Under the pieces are notes generated by a model that saw nothing but the letters and a program-made list of their open reading frames with translations, did not search any database and was not told the origin of the DNA. Both the position numbers and the translations under genes were made by a program. A stretch of DNA of 64,000 bases from Diplocarpon mali (lineage: Eukaryota; Ascomycota; Leotiomycetes; Helotiales; Drepanopezizaceae), in contig JAENRP010000015.1 in assembly GCA_024741835.1 (NCBI GenBank), positions 1-64,000 on the forward strand, written 5' to 3'. Shown piece by piece: positions 11,349 to 24,618 of this stretch; the first letter of the stretch is position 1; every line of letters starts with the position of its first letter.

Positions 11349-12705
11349 AATCGGAATTTCTTTATTAGTAGCACTTGCATCTCTTTTTATTAAAACGATT
11401 TAATTATAAAGACTAAGGCCAATTAATTAAAGAGGTTTAAAGTAGGCTATAAGCTAATAGGTTCCTTTACTTCTTACTATTATAACTAAGAGGTAGAGTC
11501 TATAGTGCATTCGAAGGACTTATTAAGTAAGACTGAATATCATATTATAAAGAAAATAAGAAGGTATAAAGGTTGCGTTATCTATAGGGCAGAAGTAATA
11601 AAGATATATCTTTGCTTTTTATCTTATAATAGAGAGGAATATACTTATAAAAGCACTATTATTAGTAGTAAAATTATTAGTTAAAAAGCGGTATCCGAAG
11701 GGTTTAAGCATTACAATTGACCCTTCTTCCTCTATTTCCTCTTGCTATTTATTGCTTAATAATATTAATAAAAAGGAATTATTCTATTTAATTAGCTTTA
11801 ATACTTTTAAAGCTTTAGGATTAGCCTTGAATTTTATAATACTTAAAGATGCCTCTATTATTAATAGGTTAGATTTGCATAACTTTAAAGAGACGAAGAA
11901 TTAATTATTAAAGTAGATTAGAAAAAGATCAATATCTTCTGCTATATAAAGAAGTTCAAGGTATTTAATAGTTTTATTAATATTAAATCCTTTATAATTA
12001 AGACTATAGTAAACCGAAAGAGAGCGAATATAAAGGTTGTAAAGTCTTCTTCCTTTGATTTCTACGCTAAGAAGATACTATCAAAAGCGAGTTTTTATTG
12101 CAAAGGACACTTGAATATTATATCATTCTCTAAGTTTAAAGTTAAGAATGACCGATTAAGGTATATTACTATAATTACAAATATCCTAATCAATAGATTC
12201 CTCTTTGCGTTCTCTTTCTTATAAGATAAAATAGTCCTACTTAGCATCCGAGAGACTAGGTTTTTAACTTCTATAGTTATTAAAGAATTAAACAATATCT
12301 ATAAGGGCAAACTTATCTAGGATAAGCTATTAAATCTATTTAATAACTCTCTTAATTATCTCTAAAGCAGTAGGAATAAGGTCTTCTCTTATATTATCAT
12401 TTCTAAATTAGTTGCATATAGATATAAAGAAGTTAAGAACTAGCTCCTTTAAGTTATTAAAGAAGGAGTTTAAGCAAGCGCATAGTCTTTTAGTTTTAAA
12501 TTGCAAATCAGCTAAGGTAGCTATTAAACGATCTATCCTTCTTAAAGGTTGAGCTAAAATTAGTCATTTAGCTAAAGGAGAGTCCTTTAAAGATTTTGAA
12601 AATTCCAAAGAGGCTGCACTAAGCGTTTAAGCAATCTATTTAGTAGCGATTTCTAAAATTATTTTAATAAAAGGCAGGTTAGGTCCAGTTTTAAAATTCT
12701 CATTT

Positions 12706-12735
12706 CTAACTCCTAGTCTAAGACCGCAAGTTAAA
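12706..12735. repeat. Palindromic unit, H-8 (ORF A)
   Basis: AACTCCTAGTCT / AGACCGCAAGTT. Counterpart of 31960-31988 (LTRSPKLRV). The Copia C2 insertion in copy I is about 230 bp away. Confidence 0.8.
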
Positions 12736-13969
12736 TTATATAGTTTAACGCTTATTATATCTTTAGGCTAAGAGGCGAATTTTAAGGTAGGCTTAATTAC
12801 AAATAACTAATTCTCTTCTTTATCTTTAAAGAAATCTTATCTAAACTCTAGTATAAAAGTCCAGTTTTCTTTTAAAATAAGTAAACTATAAGTAGAAGCG
12901 CAAAGCCTTAATATATTAATAATAGTACTATTAGGTAAAGTAATATTTGCAGCCTAATTTGATCTTTTTATAGCTTTATTAGCTGCTATAAGTACTATAT
13001 TAGATAGGCCTATAAATCTGCAACTGCGAATTCGATTGCTTTAGAATTTTGCTACTCCTTTTTAAATGATAAAGAAATTGAGAATTTGAATAGCTTTAGC
13101 TATAGGAGTATTTTCCTTAAGAATTTTTAATAATACTCGCCTTCTATTATTAGAATCAATATTTATTAAGAAATGTAAACGAAATAGGAGTCCTCTCTTA
13201 TTAGTAGCTAAATTATCCAGTTGTCGAATAGATTCTTTCCTTTTATCTTAGTCTATTTTAAAAGTATCGGCTAAGGTTATATATTAATTTGCGTTAGCTA
13301 AGAATTCCTTTTTAAAGATTCCCTTTAGTCTTAATTCTTCAGTTAGGAAGTTATTAAATTAGAGAATTCTAAGGGCTACTTAGGTTAAAAGGTTACTAAT
13401 AGCATTTGCATAAGCTAAAAGGAGTTTTTATTACTCTATATCTCCTAAGGCTATATAGGTCGATTTAAAGCTCTTTAATAATGCAATAGCTTTACTATCT
13501 TAAGAGAAGTTTATAACTAGTGCTTATTTATCTCCTATTATAGTAGATAAAACCATTTATAAGTTCTTTAAAGGTATATTACTTATGAAAGATAGGGAGT
13601 ATAAATAAGAGAGTTTAATAAGGTATAAGAATTAAAAGGGTATATAAGCTGCAATAGGTTTATTATATATATATTAAGAAAATTAGACTTTTTATTTATT
13701 ATTTAAGGAAAGTAATAGGAATATTATAATTAAAGGCTAATATTAAGAATATAAAATAAGTTAAAGTAGGCAAGAATTTAAAGTGATCTTAAAAGATCTA
13801 TATTTTAAATAATAAAGGAGGCGACCTTGCTAAAAATGTAAAAATAAGGATTAAAGGAAGGTAGGATAATTAATAGGCTAGGAAATCGTTTAGTATTCCT
13901 ATCTGCGTTCCTTAGATATTTTAGGAATAATAACTTAAGGTTGCGATTAATTAGGTATTTTAATATTCT

Positions 13970-13998
13970 TTACTTATAAGACTAGCTTATAGGTTAGG
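13970..13998. repeat. Palindromic unit, H-9 (Pol C-terminal region)
   Basis: ACTTATAAGACTAG / CTTATAGGTTAG. Counterpart of 24590-24618, read LTYKPVL-stop-V in the Pol frame. Confidence 0.75.
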
Positions 13999-15403
13999 TT
14001 AGAAAAATCTTAGTCTTTATCCAAGGGTTTAAAATTGCTTATATTGCCGTTGGTTCTTATAGAAGATTCAAAGGTTATATCAATTTTTAATTCGTCTTCT
14101 AAAGGGAATAAGGTCTAATCGTATTAATAAAAGCGCTTTAGTTAATTAGCTGCGAAGGTTCCTTTGATATTAACTCTATTAAGTTCCTAAAGAGAATAGT
14201 ATCCCTTTTCTTTCTACTTAGATTTAACCTTAAATAGACTAAGCTATTAATAGTTAAGTTTAATATCTATTAATATATTAATACTTCTTATAATATTATA
14301 AACTAAAATAAGATCATCTTTTCAAATAGGGTGCGATTTGAGTACTTTAAAAGTAGCTTATACTTCCTTAGCTTTTTCCTAATATCGTTTCTTTTATAGA
14401 ATGATTTCCTTTATATTTATATCTTAAAGCTTAAGTTATTAGCATCTTATTACTAGCAAATCGGAACGGTTTTGAATTTGATTATAATTAAATAATCTCT
14501 AAATAGGCTATCGGGATTCAAAAGGGAGCTATGCCTCTCTACTATAAATAAGGAAAAATAGTATAATTCTAATTAGTTTATAGATTATTATTTAATAAGC
14601 AAAGAGTATTTTATAAAAGTATTTTATCTAATTCTTAAATCCTTTATAAGTAACTTTAGATAGCTTATTAAAAATGTTATAATATCCTTGCTCTACTACT
14701 TTATTAGCTTTTGAGTTATACGCTAAGATTTGAACCTATTTAATATTATATTTTTATAAAAAAGCTTTAATTACTCCTTTATTTTTAAGGCCTCTATTAA
14801 TAGTTAGTCTACTAAAAAGTCCATAGTAATAGACTATATCTTCTTAAAGGAACTTTGCAATAGATTTAGAGTTAGAAGATCTTAAAGGTTGTCCTTTAAG
14901 CTATTTTAATAGGTCTTCCTTAATTAGAATAAAATATATAATCCTATTTTTAGTTATTAGTACTTATATAATATTAAAACTGACTTTATAGAAAAGGCCT
15001 AATAGCTAAGTTAGGAATAAGGGATTCTCTTTATAATTAGGTTTTCGTTTCTAATAAGGGACGCAACTTTTTATAAAGGCTTTACAGTCCTTAAAAGAAC
15101 CCTTTTAAAAGAATTTCCTTAAGAGTTAGTAGTAGGTAGACTTAGCTCCTTAGTAGCTAGTTTCCTTATAAATATCTTAGATAGCCTTAGCCTTTAATTT
15201 TTTATTATCTAAGCAGAGTTATATAAGAAATAAGTTATTACTTCTTTTAAATAATCGTCTTTTTTATATTAGATAAATTAGAGCTTTAGTTTTAAATTTC
15301 TAAAAATCCTTAAGAGCAACTGTCTTTAATTATTTAAGTATAATTAAAAATTTTGCAATTTCTTTAAAGTCATTTAAGTAGTTAGGTAATAAAATTCTCT
15401 TAT

Positions 15404-15433
15404 TTAACTCATAGGCTAGGCTTGCGAGTTAAG
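15404..15433. repeat. Palindromic unit, H-10 (Pol, before the integrase finger)
   Basis: TTAACTCATAGGCTAGG / CTTGCGAGTTAAG. Counterpart of 23156-23184. In Pol it is read in a different register from the other coding units. Confidence 0.8.
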
Positions 15434-17186
15434 TCCCTTTAAGGCAATATATTAATAGATAACTAACTTTATTCTTTACTCACTTATTAATATCTATTTT
15501 ATCTTCTTTAATCAAATCAAAGGGGTAGGGACGAGTTCTTCTTAAAAGGCTATTAGCAGTAGTATTTTTTATCCTTAGAATGTATTTGACTTCAAAGTCT
15601 ATTAGTCTTATCTAAGCAATCCATTTTATTAGTAAGGCTCTTAATAGGTCGCTTATAGCTCTATTCAGTTGTTCTACTAGCACTTTAACATTAATTTTAA
15701 AGATGAAGTAAGTGCTATAGAGGTTGCTTCTTATCTTTTTCATTACTTTTAAAGCTCTTTTGCATTCCTATTTAATAGTATTATACTTTATCTCTACTAG
15801 ATTCTAAAGACTACTTTTAAAGCAAGTTAAATGTCTTTTCTATTAGCTATTAGCTTATTAAAGGACGGTACCTTATCCGATTAAGCTTATATCAACTATT
15901 AGTATAATTGGCCTAGCGTCAGCTCTATAGTCTATTTTAATTAAATATAGCGCTTTAAGTAATGCTTACTTTAGTTGTTTCATAGCCTCTATTTAAGGTT
16001 CCTCTTATTAAAACTCAGCCCCTTTTTAAAATAAGGTATAAATAGGTGCTGCCTTTTTAGCGAAATCCTTAATTTAAATGCGATAGTATACTATAATGCT
16101 AATAAACGCGCAAGCTTTTACTACGTTATTATACCTCTTCTATTTATCGATTTTAAGTACTTTAGCCCTTTAAGGACTTCGGCTATTAGAATTAATAATA
16201 AAACTAACAATTTCTATTAATAGAAGATAGTATTATAACTTCAGACTAACTATTGCTCTTGCCCTTTCGAATTGTATAAGTACCTAGTCTAGGTTCTAAA
16301 TGTATTCTATTATAAATCGTTATATACTAAGAAGAACTTCTTTATAGTTATAGAATGATCTTAATCCTTTTACTCCTATATTATCTATATAAGGGAGCGT
16401 AATATTAGGTATATAATCTATTAGTATCTTATAGATTACTTAGACAAATTGAGCGATCGAATTTATAGCCCTTTAAGGTAATCTTATCATTTGAAGTAGC
16501 TTAAGAGGGGTTTGAATTGCTATTATATCTCTTAATTTAATATTAAGAATAAATTAGTTATATCTAAAGAAGAAGTTGATAAAAGAGCTATAGGTTAATC
16601 CTATGAATTCATTTAAGAACTTATTTATATTTAAAGGAATATTAGCGTCCTTAACTATTACTTAGTTTATCTCTACTACTACTATTATTAGTCTGTAAGT
16701 TCCCTTCTCTTTCTTAGTAATTAGGAACTATTTATTTTTATAAGGGCTATTATAAAACTTAAGAATACCTTGCTTTAGCCTATCCTTTAATATTTCGATT
16801 ACCTTTTCTTAAAGAGCTTTAAGGACCTTGAATGTTTTCTTTTACTAGGCTTTATAAGGTATTATCTTAATCTTAATATAAGGCGTAACCTCTTTTTAAA
16901 TTTAGCTAAGTTCTATCTAATCAAAAGCTAAGGCGTCCTCTCGATTTGTTAAGGTTTTATAAAGTAGTTCGCGTTCTTATTTTATTAAGTTATCTCTAAT
17001 TTTTAGCATATTGAAACGTTCTTTTATTAGCTAATATCTAATAGGTTTATTAGAAAATCTGCTTATAATAAATTTGTCGAATTTACTACCTAGCTTTAGA
17101 GGTTGAAGCTTCTTGTCTTATTTAAACCAATCATCTAGTCCTCTAGGCTTTAAGCTATCAGAGATTCCCTAATCCACCGGTTGTAC

Positions 17187-17431
17187 TATGGAGACCTGAG
17201 ATGGATAGGTCTTATGACAAATACTATATAATTGGCGCAGGACGGTGGGAGGATAAAAGGGCCATCTTCTATATATAGAGATAGCGCGTGTTACTATAGT
17301 ATTGAATATACCTTATACTTAGGACTTATTCCTAATATCTTATCTAAAAGAGCCCGCTTATAGTGCTTCCTCCTTTTGTTTTTAAGTCTTCCCTTAGGCC
17401 TATTCTTGTATTATCTTCCTTTAGTTTTATA
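17187..17431 (+). repeat. 5' LTR of Gypsy copy I
   Basis: A 245-bp LTR, starting TATGGAGACCTGAG and ending AGTTTTATA. It has the same length as 38770-39014 and, reversed, 42985-43229. The ends are probably TG...CA before RIP. Confidence 0.92.
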
Positions 17432-18128
17432 TTAATGACCTATATAAGGACCGATTTCTTAAGATTTCTATTCTTATACGACCTTATCGATCTCTTAGTT
17501 TGCAGATAAGAGACCGGCCTTTAAAATACGTCTTTGAAATACTTATAGCATTTTAATCAACTTTAAAACCCTTATCCTCAATCGCTTAATTACTTAGAAC
17601 TGTCGATTTTTATTTAGCAACTATTAATAACTTTAGATTTTCCCTTTTCAGCTCTATTTCGAAAACCCCTATTTTCTTCCTTAACTTTAAGATTTTCGGA
17701 ATTTTCAGCTTCCTAATATAAAAAGTTTGGCGAGCCTTATAATAGCAATCTTAAATAGCAGTAGTTTTAAGTACTTAAGTAATACTAAGCGCAAACTCTA
17801 ACTGGAAGTGCCTCTTTAAAATCTTTAGAAATCCGAATCTAATAATTCAGCCGCCTTAGCTTAATAGAACTTTAAAAACTGCCTTAGAATCGTCTCTAAA
17901 GACCCCTTTATTTTAAGGACTAATAGGAATTGGCTTAAAGGTTAAGAAGAATCTTAGATATAAACCTTATCTTAGAAATTAGTCTTTAATTAAGTAAACC
18001 TTATCTTATTGCGATTAATTGCAACGCTCTTATTAGCTATTTAGTACCCACTTAGAATCTTTTAGCAAACTTAGATTAAACTTTTAGTAGAATTCGGAAT
18101 TCTACTCTTAGGCTTAGCTTATAAGTAG
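17432..18128 (+). other. Leader of Gypsy copy I
   Basis: About 700 bp between the 5' LTR and the gag frame; copy H has the same at about 42290-42984 (reverse). Directly after the LTR copy H reads TTAGTAACC and copy I TTAATGACC. A primer-binding site beginning TGGTGACC is possible but not secure. A palindromic unit closes the leader at 18101-18129. No gene was seen. Confidence 0.5.
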
Positions 18129-18129
18129 G
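18101..18129. repeat. Palindromic unit, I-1 (start of gag)
   Basis: CTACTCTTAGGCTTAG / CTTATAAGTAGG. Counterpart of 42287-42314 in copy H. Confidence 0.75.
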
Positions 18130-20999
18130 AGGATAAAAAGATATCTTTAAACAACTTAAGACTGCTACCTACTTTTTTAATATTAATACTTAAAAACACT
18201 AATAATAATAACAATTTTGAACTTTTCACTAACCCTTTGTCCGAATCTTTTTAAACTTATCCTAGTTACTTTAAGATTAACTCGGATTCTAAATATTCTT
18301 TAAGCCCTTTTGAATTTTAAAGTACTCCTCCTAATAATTAATCTTATAATATTAAAGCTTCCCCTTTACCTTTAATAGATTCTATTAACTTAAACGATTA
18401 GTATAAAACGATAATAGCTATATTTAGGGCTATTACTAGTCACTTTCCCCTCTCTAGTTCCCTTAGCGCTCCTTACTTTATAGGCGCTAATATTACTAAT
18501 TTCCTTAAGCAATATAAGGAAACTTATTACGATTTTAGTATTATATAAGAGGATATGATTTCTCGACTTCCTTGCTACTATAATTATATAAGTAAGGATA
18601 TTATCAAGTCCTTCCTTAAATAGAAAACTCATAGTTTATAGGAACTCCTTATTAAGGCCCTTAAATCTGAATTCTGCGAATTTGATAGATAGTAGATTCG
18701 CAATACCTTGGCTTTCTTAAAGGAATTTGTTCTAGTTACTTATACTCTTAAGGAACTTAAGAACTACTATCAGACTTTTACTTATATATCAAATACCTTA
18801 ATCAGCTAGAAAATACTTAGCAAAGTTGAAAGAGGCCGCCTTTTTTTACTTAGATTACCTATTGGACTTTGAAATAAGATTATTAAGCATTTTAGGATTA
18901 ATAAGTAAGACCCTATAACCTTTGCCTTATTTAAGGAATTCGTAGGCTTTACTTTAAAATCAGATCTTAATAAGAGAACTATTAATGCTATAGAGTAGGA
19001 AAAAGCCCCTACTCCCTTTTATACTAAAGACCTTAAGAGCCTGGTCCAAGAATACTCAAAGGCTTTAGAAGTCATAAAGGAGGTAAAGAAGAACCTAGTA
19101 GTTATACCTTTTACTCGTAGGCCTAACTTAAGAGTAAGATCTAACCTTAGAATTAAGGAACTTAAGACCCAATTTGCAGAACTCTAAATCTAGAGCTTAG
19201 AAACTAGGATTAATAATCTCTTATAAGAAAAATAGCATATTCCCTAATTTAGTAATAGGTAAAACTCAGCTACTATAAGCTAATATAATAGTTTCTATTA
19301 CTAGACTCCTGCTTCTTATTATTTGGAACAACTAGCTAATATAAGAACTCAATAGTTGATTAAAGAAGGAGAAATTAATCCTAATTAGCACTCTGCTAAT
19401 ATTAATGTTATAGGATATTAAAGGAATAGCAATAGAAGACGACTAACCTATAACTTTTGCAATAATAAAGAACCTAACTGCGCTTTATATAAGTATTATA
19501 ACAATTGCCCTCTTTTCTATCGTTTTATTAATACTAGGGTTATATATATTAATAAGTATAGGATGCTTTGCATTAGAGATCTTAGGCTAAAAGCTATCCC
19601 TATTAAAAAGTATTAGAATCGCTTATAGTTATAGACTATTCGAATAATAATATATAGTATGAAATAGGATAAGAATTTAATCGAACGATAGCGTATTATA
19701 GATATAAATGCTAAAATTCCAACTTATATATATACTAGTTTAACTAACAACCTACTTAAGGGAGTTCTCAAAGACCTAGCTTCTAATTAAATAGCTATAG
19801 AAGTTAAAGGCATCTCTATCTTAGGATAGGTTAATAATAATATATCTGCTAATATTAATACTACTTCTATGTCTAGAAACCCTTAGAATACTTAGCGTCC
19901 TTTTAGATCTACTACTCCTTTAATACTAATAAAACCAGCTAAAGTCTAGAAATCAATGCGTATAACTTAGGAATCTTAATATAGAGTCCAAACGCTAAAA
20001 GATACCTAATAATCTAGAATTGCAATAGATAAGGATAAAGCTAATATAGTAGATAAATTGATTAAAGATATAATAGATAAAGATAGCTTTAAGCTTAAAG
20101 ATTAAGAAGTTGAAGTTATTGCGTAGACCTTTGACCTTAAGCGAAAGAGATAGATATTAAAATAGGAAAAATTCGTTAATAAATATGCTAATTCAATTGC
20201 AATAGAGAAAGCTATAGAGAATATTATAGCTTAGCAAATTAACCTTATATTTAAAGACCTATTTAGTTTAATTAGACGCTTTAATAAAGTGCTAGGAAAG
20301 CATATCCTAGTTGCCTTTAAAGATTTGAATAATAATAAGGAAATAGAAATTGTAATATAAAAGAACTTTAAGAAGTACCTAGCTTTAATTAAATGTCTTT
20401 AGATTATAGAAAACGAAGGAACCTAAAGGTATTATAATATTATAATAATAGCTTTAATATCTTAGAATATCAATTGAAATTGTTTAGCAGTTGCGATAAA
20501 AAGCCCTATTGTTATTTATTTAGTAGAAGAATCAGTTAAAGCAAAGGCTCTAATTGATTATAATTTAGAAGTTAATGCGATAATTAGAAAAGTGGTAGAA
20601 ATAGCTCGATTGATAATTGTTAGCAATCGACTCCTTATTTATTCAACTGTCTTTAGATCGAAATACAATTTTAATAGATAGGTGAAAAACGTAAAGGTTA
20701 GAGTTAGAGGAATTATTAATTATACTGACTTTCTAATAATAGAGAATTCTTTAAATAATATTCTTTTAAAAATGCCTTTTATTTTAAAATCTTAGCTAAT
20801 ATTTAACTATTTTAAAGATAATCTTATAAAAGCTAGTCTTTAAAATATAGATCGATCTTTAAAAGGATAAATGGTTATCGTAAGAGATATAGCCGAATTT
20901 TAGAATAAGGTTTTAGGAAATGATTAGCTAGTATAAGGGCTAAGCTTAATGCTAGTAAAGGAAGGCACTTAGCAAGGAGTTATAGTAAAAGAAAGGTGA
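18129..20999 (+). pseudogene. Gypsy copy I Gag-protease
   Basis: This is one reading frame ending at TGA 20997-20999. Copy H has TAA there, so TGA is probably the original stop. No ATG could be fixed, so the start is approximate. The Gag body lies at about 18400-19400, with a Cys-rich stretch (FCNNKE...C...CPLF) near 19455-19515 that may be a zinc-binding motif. The aspartic-protease-like motif LID-x-x-x-EVN is near 20550-20580, followed by about 140 residues ending in a conserved VIVKER. Pol follows in another frame (frame 2 against frame 3). It contains a unit at 19110 read TRRPNLRV in frame. Role by family: capsid, nucleocapsid and processing protease. RIP stops make it inactive. Confidence 0.75.
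19110..19138. repeat. Palindromic unit, I-2 (Gag)
   Basis: TTACTCGTAGGCCT / AACTTAAGAGTAAG, read F-T-R-R-P-N-L-R-V in the Gag frame. Counterpart of 41278-41305. Confidence 0.85.
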
Positions 21000-21025
21000 G
21001 TTTGCCGATTTTAAATAATAGCAAT

Positions 21026-21055
21026 TTGACTTATAGTCCTAGACTAGGAGTCAAA
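21026..21055. repeat. Palindromic unit, I-3 (between Gag-PR stop and Pol)
   Basis: TTGACTTATAGTCCT / AGACTAGGAGTCAA, a near-perfect 14-bp-arm palindrome. Counterpart of 39364-39393. Confidence 0.85.
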
Positions 21056-21188
21056 TCTGGAATTTTGAAAAATAGTATAATTAGCGTTTTATTAGAATAA
21101 TAATTAAGAAAAAAGAAAAATAAGGTAGAGAAGAGGGTTTATTTTACAAATTTCGATAATTTACTAATTATTTTAAAAAACCTAAAAA

Positions 21189-21216
21189 CCACTTATAAGC
21201 TGGACCTACGAGTGAA
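21189..21216. repeat. Palindromic unit, I-4 (between Gag-PR stop and Pol)
   Basis: CCACTTATAAGCTGG / ACCTACGAGTGA. Counterpart of 39204-39231. Confidence 0.78.
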
Positions 21217-23155
21217 AAATAATAAAATTACTAATAACATTTCTATCTATGCACTTTAAATTAACAACTTAGAAAATCTTTTATTTGTTTTTAAAAAGGA
21301 AAATTCGGACCGTTTTATAAGATTTGATAAAAAAGGAAAGAAGTAGAGAAGTATAGTATTAGCTAATATTCGAACTATATATAAAAGTAAGGCTGATAAA
21401 GTACGACTGGTAGATTAGGGAATCTCTAATGGCTTAAAGCCTAAAGGACTGGATGATTAGTTTAAATAAGATAAGAAGCTTTGACTTCTAAAGCTAGGTA
21501 GCAAATTCGATAAGTTTATTATAGGCAGATTTTCTAATAAACCTATCGGATATCGGCTAATAAAAGAACATTTTAATATATTAAAAATTGAAGAAGACTT
21601 AATAGAGTAAGAATGTAAATTACTTTATAAAACCTTAATAAATTAAAAGGACGCTTTAGCTTTTGACTAAATAGAACTTAGCTAGATTTAAAAAGAGGTT
21701 ACGCTTTATATTAAGATTAAGATAATACCTTATAAAGCTTAATAAGAGAAAATATTTAAGGTTCCTAAAGCTCTTTAAGAAAAGGTAATCGAAATATTAA
21801 AGGATAGGCTAAAGTAAGGTATTCTTAAGTTTTATAATAGCCTTTATAAGAACAAATAGTTCTTAGTTACTAAGAAAGAGAAGGGAACTTATAGACTAAT
21901 AATAGTAGTAGTAGAGATGAATTAAGTAACTATTAAGGACGCTAATATTCCTTTGAATATAGATAAGTTCTTAAATGAATTCGTAGGATTAACCTATAGC
22001 TCTCTTATTGACTTCTTCTTTAGATATGACCAATTTATTCTTAATATTAAATCGAAAGATATAATAGTAATTCAAACCCCTCTTAAGCTACTTTAAATAA
22101 TAAGATTACCTTAAGGGGCTATAAATTCGATCGCTTAATTTGTTTAAGTAATCTATAAAATACTAGTGGATTATATACCTAATATTACGCTCCCTTATAT
22201 AGATAATATAAGAGTAAAAGGATTAAGATCATTCTATAATTATAAAGAAGTTCTCTTTAGCATATAGCGATTTATAATAGAATACATTTAGAACCTAGAC
22301 TAGGTGCTTATATAATTCGAAAGGGCAGGAGCAATAGTCGGTCCGAAGTTATAATACTATCTTTTATTAATGGAAATTATTAGTTTTATTACTAATTCTA
22401 ATAGCTGAAGTCCTTAAAGGGCTAAAGTACTTAAAATCGATAAATGGAAGAGGTATAACGATATAGTAGAAGCTCGCGCGTTTATTAGTATTATAGTATA
22501 CTATTACATTTAGATTAAGGATTTTGCTAAAAAGGCAGTACCTATTTACTCCTTGTTTTAGAAAGGGGCTGAGTTTTAGTAGGAGGAACCTTAAATAGAG
22601 GCTATGAAACAACTAAAGTAAGCGTTGCTTAAAGTGCTATATTTAATCAAAATAGACTATAGAGCTAACGCTAGGCTAATAATACTAATAGTTGATATAA
22701 GCTTAATTAGATAGGGTACTATCCTTTAATAAGCTAATAGCTAATAGAAAAGATATCTAGCTTACTTTAAAAGTAGTCTTTAGAATCTAATAGAGATAAA
22801 GTATAATACTATTAAATAGGAATGCAAAGGAGCTTTAAAAGTAATAAAAAAGATGAGAAGCGACCTTTATAGCACTTACTTCATCTTTGAAACTGATATT
22901 AAAGTGCTAGTAGAATAATTAAATAGAGCTATAAACGACCTACTTAAAGCCTTATTAATAAAATGGATTACTTAAATAAGACTAATAGACTTTGAAGTTA
23001 AATATATTCTAAGAATAAAAAATACTACTATAAATAGCCTTTTAAAAAGAACTTGCCCTTACCCCTTTAATTTAATTAAAGAAGATAAAATAGATATTGA
23101 TAAGTAGGTAGAGAATAAAGTTGGTTATTTATTAATATATCGCCTTAAAGGGACT

Positions 23156-23184
23156 CGATTCCTAGTCCTAGCCTACGAGTCAAA
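23156..23184. repeat. Palindromic unit, I-5 (Pol)
   Basis: ATTCCTAGTCCTAG / CCTACGAGTC. The Pol frame reads T-R-F-L-V-L-A-Y-E-S here, a different register from the usual peptide. Counterpart of 15404-15433. Confidence 0.75.
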
Positions 23185-24589
23185 TAAGAGAATTTTATTA
23201 CCTAACTACTTAAGTGACTTTGAAAAAATCGCGAAATTTTTAGTTATACTTAAATAACTAAAGATAGTTGCTCTTAAGGATTTTCAGAAATTTAAAGCTA
23301 AAGCTCTAATTTATCTAATATAAGGAAAACGATTATTTAAAAGAAGCGATAACTTATGCCTTATATAACTCTACTTAGATAATAAAAAACTAAGGGCTAA
23401 GGCTATTTAAGATATTTATAAGGAAATTGGCTACTAAGGAGCTGAGTCTACCTACTACTAACTCTTAAGGAAATTCTTTTAAAAGGGTTCTTTTAAGGAT
23501 TATAAAGCTTTTATAAAAAGTTGTATCCTCTATTAGAAATGAAAACCTAGTTATAAAGAGAATCTCCTATTCCTAACCTAGCTATTAGGCCTTTTTTATA
23601 AAGTTAGTCTTAATGTTATATAAGTACTAACAATTGAAAATAGGATTATATATTTTATTTTAGTAAAGGAAGACTTATTAAGATGGCCTAAAGGACAACT
23701 TTTAAAATCTGCTAACTCTAAATCTATTGCGAAGTTCCTTTAAAAAGATATAGTCTATTGCTATAGACTTTTTAGCAGACTAACTATTAATAGGGGCTTT
23801 GAAAATAAAGGAGTAGTTAAAGCTTTTTCGTAAAAATATAGTATTAAATAGGTTTAAATCTTAGCGTATAATTTAAAAGCTAATAGAGTAGTAGAGTGAG
23901 GATATTGCGATATTTTTAATAAGCTATTTAAAGTTACTTATAAAGGATTTAAGAATTAGATAAAACACTTTTATAGAATACTCTTTACTTATCGAATGAT
24001 AATTTATAAACTAACTAGAGTTATACTATTTTTCCTTATCTATAGTAAAGAGGTATAGCTTCCTTTTAAATCCTAATAGCCTATTTGGAGATTATTCGAC
24101 TATAGTTAAATTTAAAACTATTCCAATTTGCTTGCAATAAAATGCTAATAACTTAAGCTTTAAGATATAGATATAAAGGAAATCATTTTATAAAAGAAAT
24201 GATATTAGGAAAAAGCTAAGGAAGCATAGGCTGCTTTTAAAGTACTTAAAACGCACCCTATTTAAAAAGATGATCTTATTTTAATCTATAATATTATAAG
24301 AAGTATTAATATATTAGCAAATACTAAACTTAACTATTAATAGCTTAGTTTATTTAAGGTTAAGTTTAAATAGAAAGAAAAGGGATACTATTCTCTTTAA
24401 GAACTTAATAGAATCGATATTAAAGGAACCTTTGCAGCTAACCGATTGAAGCGCTTTTATTAATGCGATTAGACCTTATTCCCTTTAGAAGATAAATCAG
24501 AAATTGATACAACCTCCGAATCTTTTATAGGAACCGATAGTAATATAAGCAATTTTAAACCCTTAGATAAAGACTAAGATTTTTCCAAC

Positions 24590-24618
24590 TTAACTTATAA
24601 GCCGGTCTTATAAGTAAA
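24590..24618. repeat. Palindromic unit, I-6 (Pol C-terminal region)
   Basis: AACTTATAAGCCGG / TCTTATAAGTAAAG, in frame as L-T-Y-K-P-V-L-stop-V. Counterpart of 13970-13998. Confidence 0.8.

Larger units (their letters stand above)
10260..13556 (-). pseudogene. ORF A of Gypsy copy H
   Basis: This is the first long reading frame downstream of pol, of unknown function. It runs from ATG at 13556 (MVLS) to TGA at 10260-10262: 3297 nt, exactly the length of ORF A in copy I once C2 is removed. Equal length, identical stop and only TAA/TAG-type damage argue that it was once a real protein of 1098 residues. It carries three palindromic units (10437, 11320, 12706). It is paralogous to ORF B over its whole length (blocks given under copy I). 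There is no signal peptide, membrane segment or known domain that I can support. It could be a structural or regulatory accessory protein of the retroelement; this is inference. Confidence 0.72.
1..17186 (-). mobile_element. Giant Ty3/Gypsy-type LTR element, copy H, distal part (pol, ORF A, ORF B)
   Basis: This is the 3' portion of a minus-strand LTR retrotransposon. Reading from 17186 down to 1 gives pol, ORF A and ORF B, collinear with the plus-strand copy I at 21400-38525. It is interrupted by the Copia element C1 at 2605-8706. It ends at 17183-17186 (GTAC), where copy I is inserted; the same GTAC follows the far LTR of copy I at 39015-39018, and the rest of copy H continues there. The 3' LTR of H is not in the window: position 1 corresponds to a point inside the assembly gap of copy I. 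All reading frames are full of TAA/TAG, typical of RIP. The family call (Ty3/Gypsy) comes from the order RT, RNase H, integrase in pol. Confidence 0.88.
13878..17186 (-). pseudogene. Gypsy copy H Pol (RT, RNase H, integrase), N-terminus cut by copy I
   Basis: Minus-strand remnant of a Ty3/Gypsy Pol, collinear with 21390-24709 of copy I. RT lies at about 16950-15950, RNase H below about 15950, the integrase zinc finger and core at about 15150-14200, and the C-terminus reaches 13878. The frame is interrupted at 17183-17186 (GTAC), within the first part of Pol, by insertion of copy I; the preceding codons resume at 39019. Palindromic units at 15404 and 13970 match those of copy I. It is heavily RIP-mutated and not functional. 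Confidence 0.85.
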
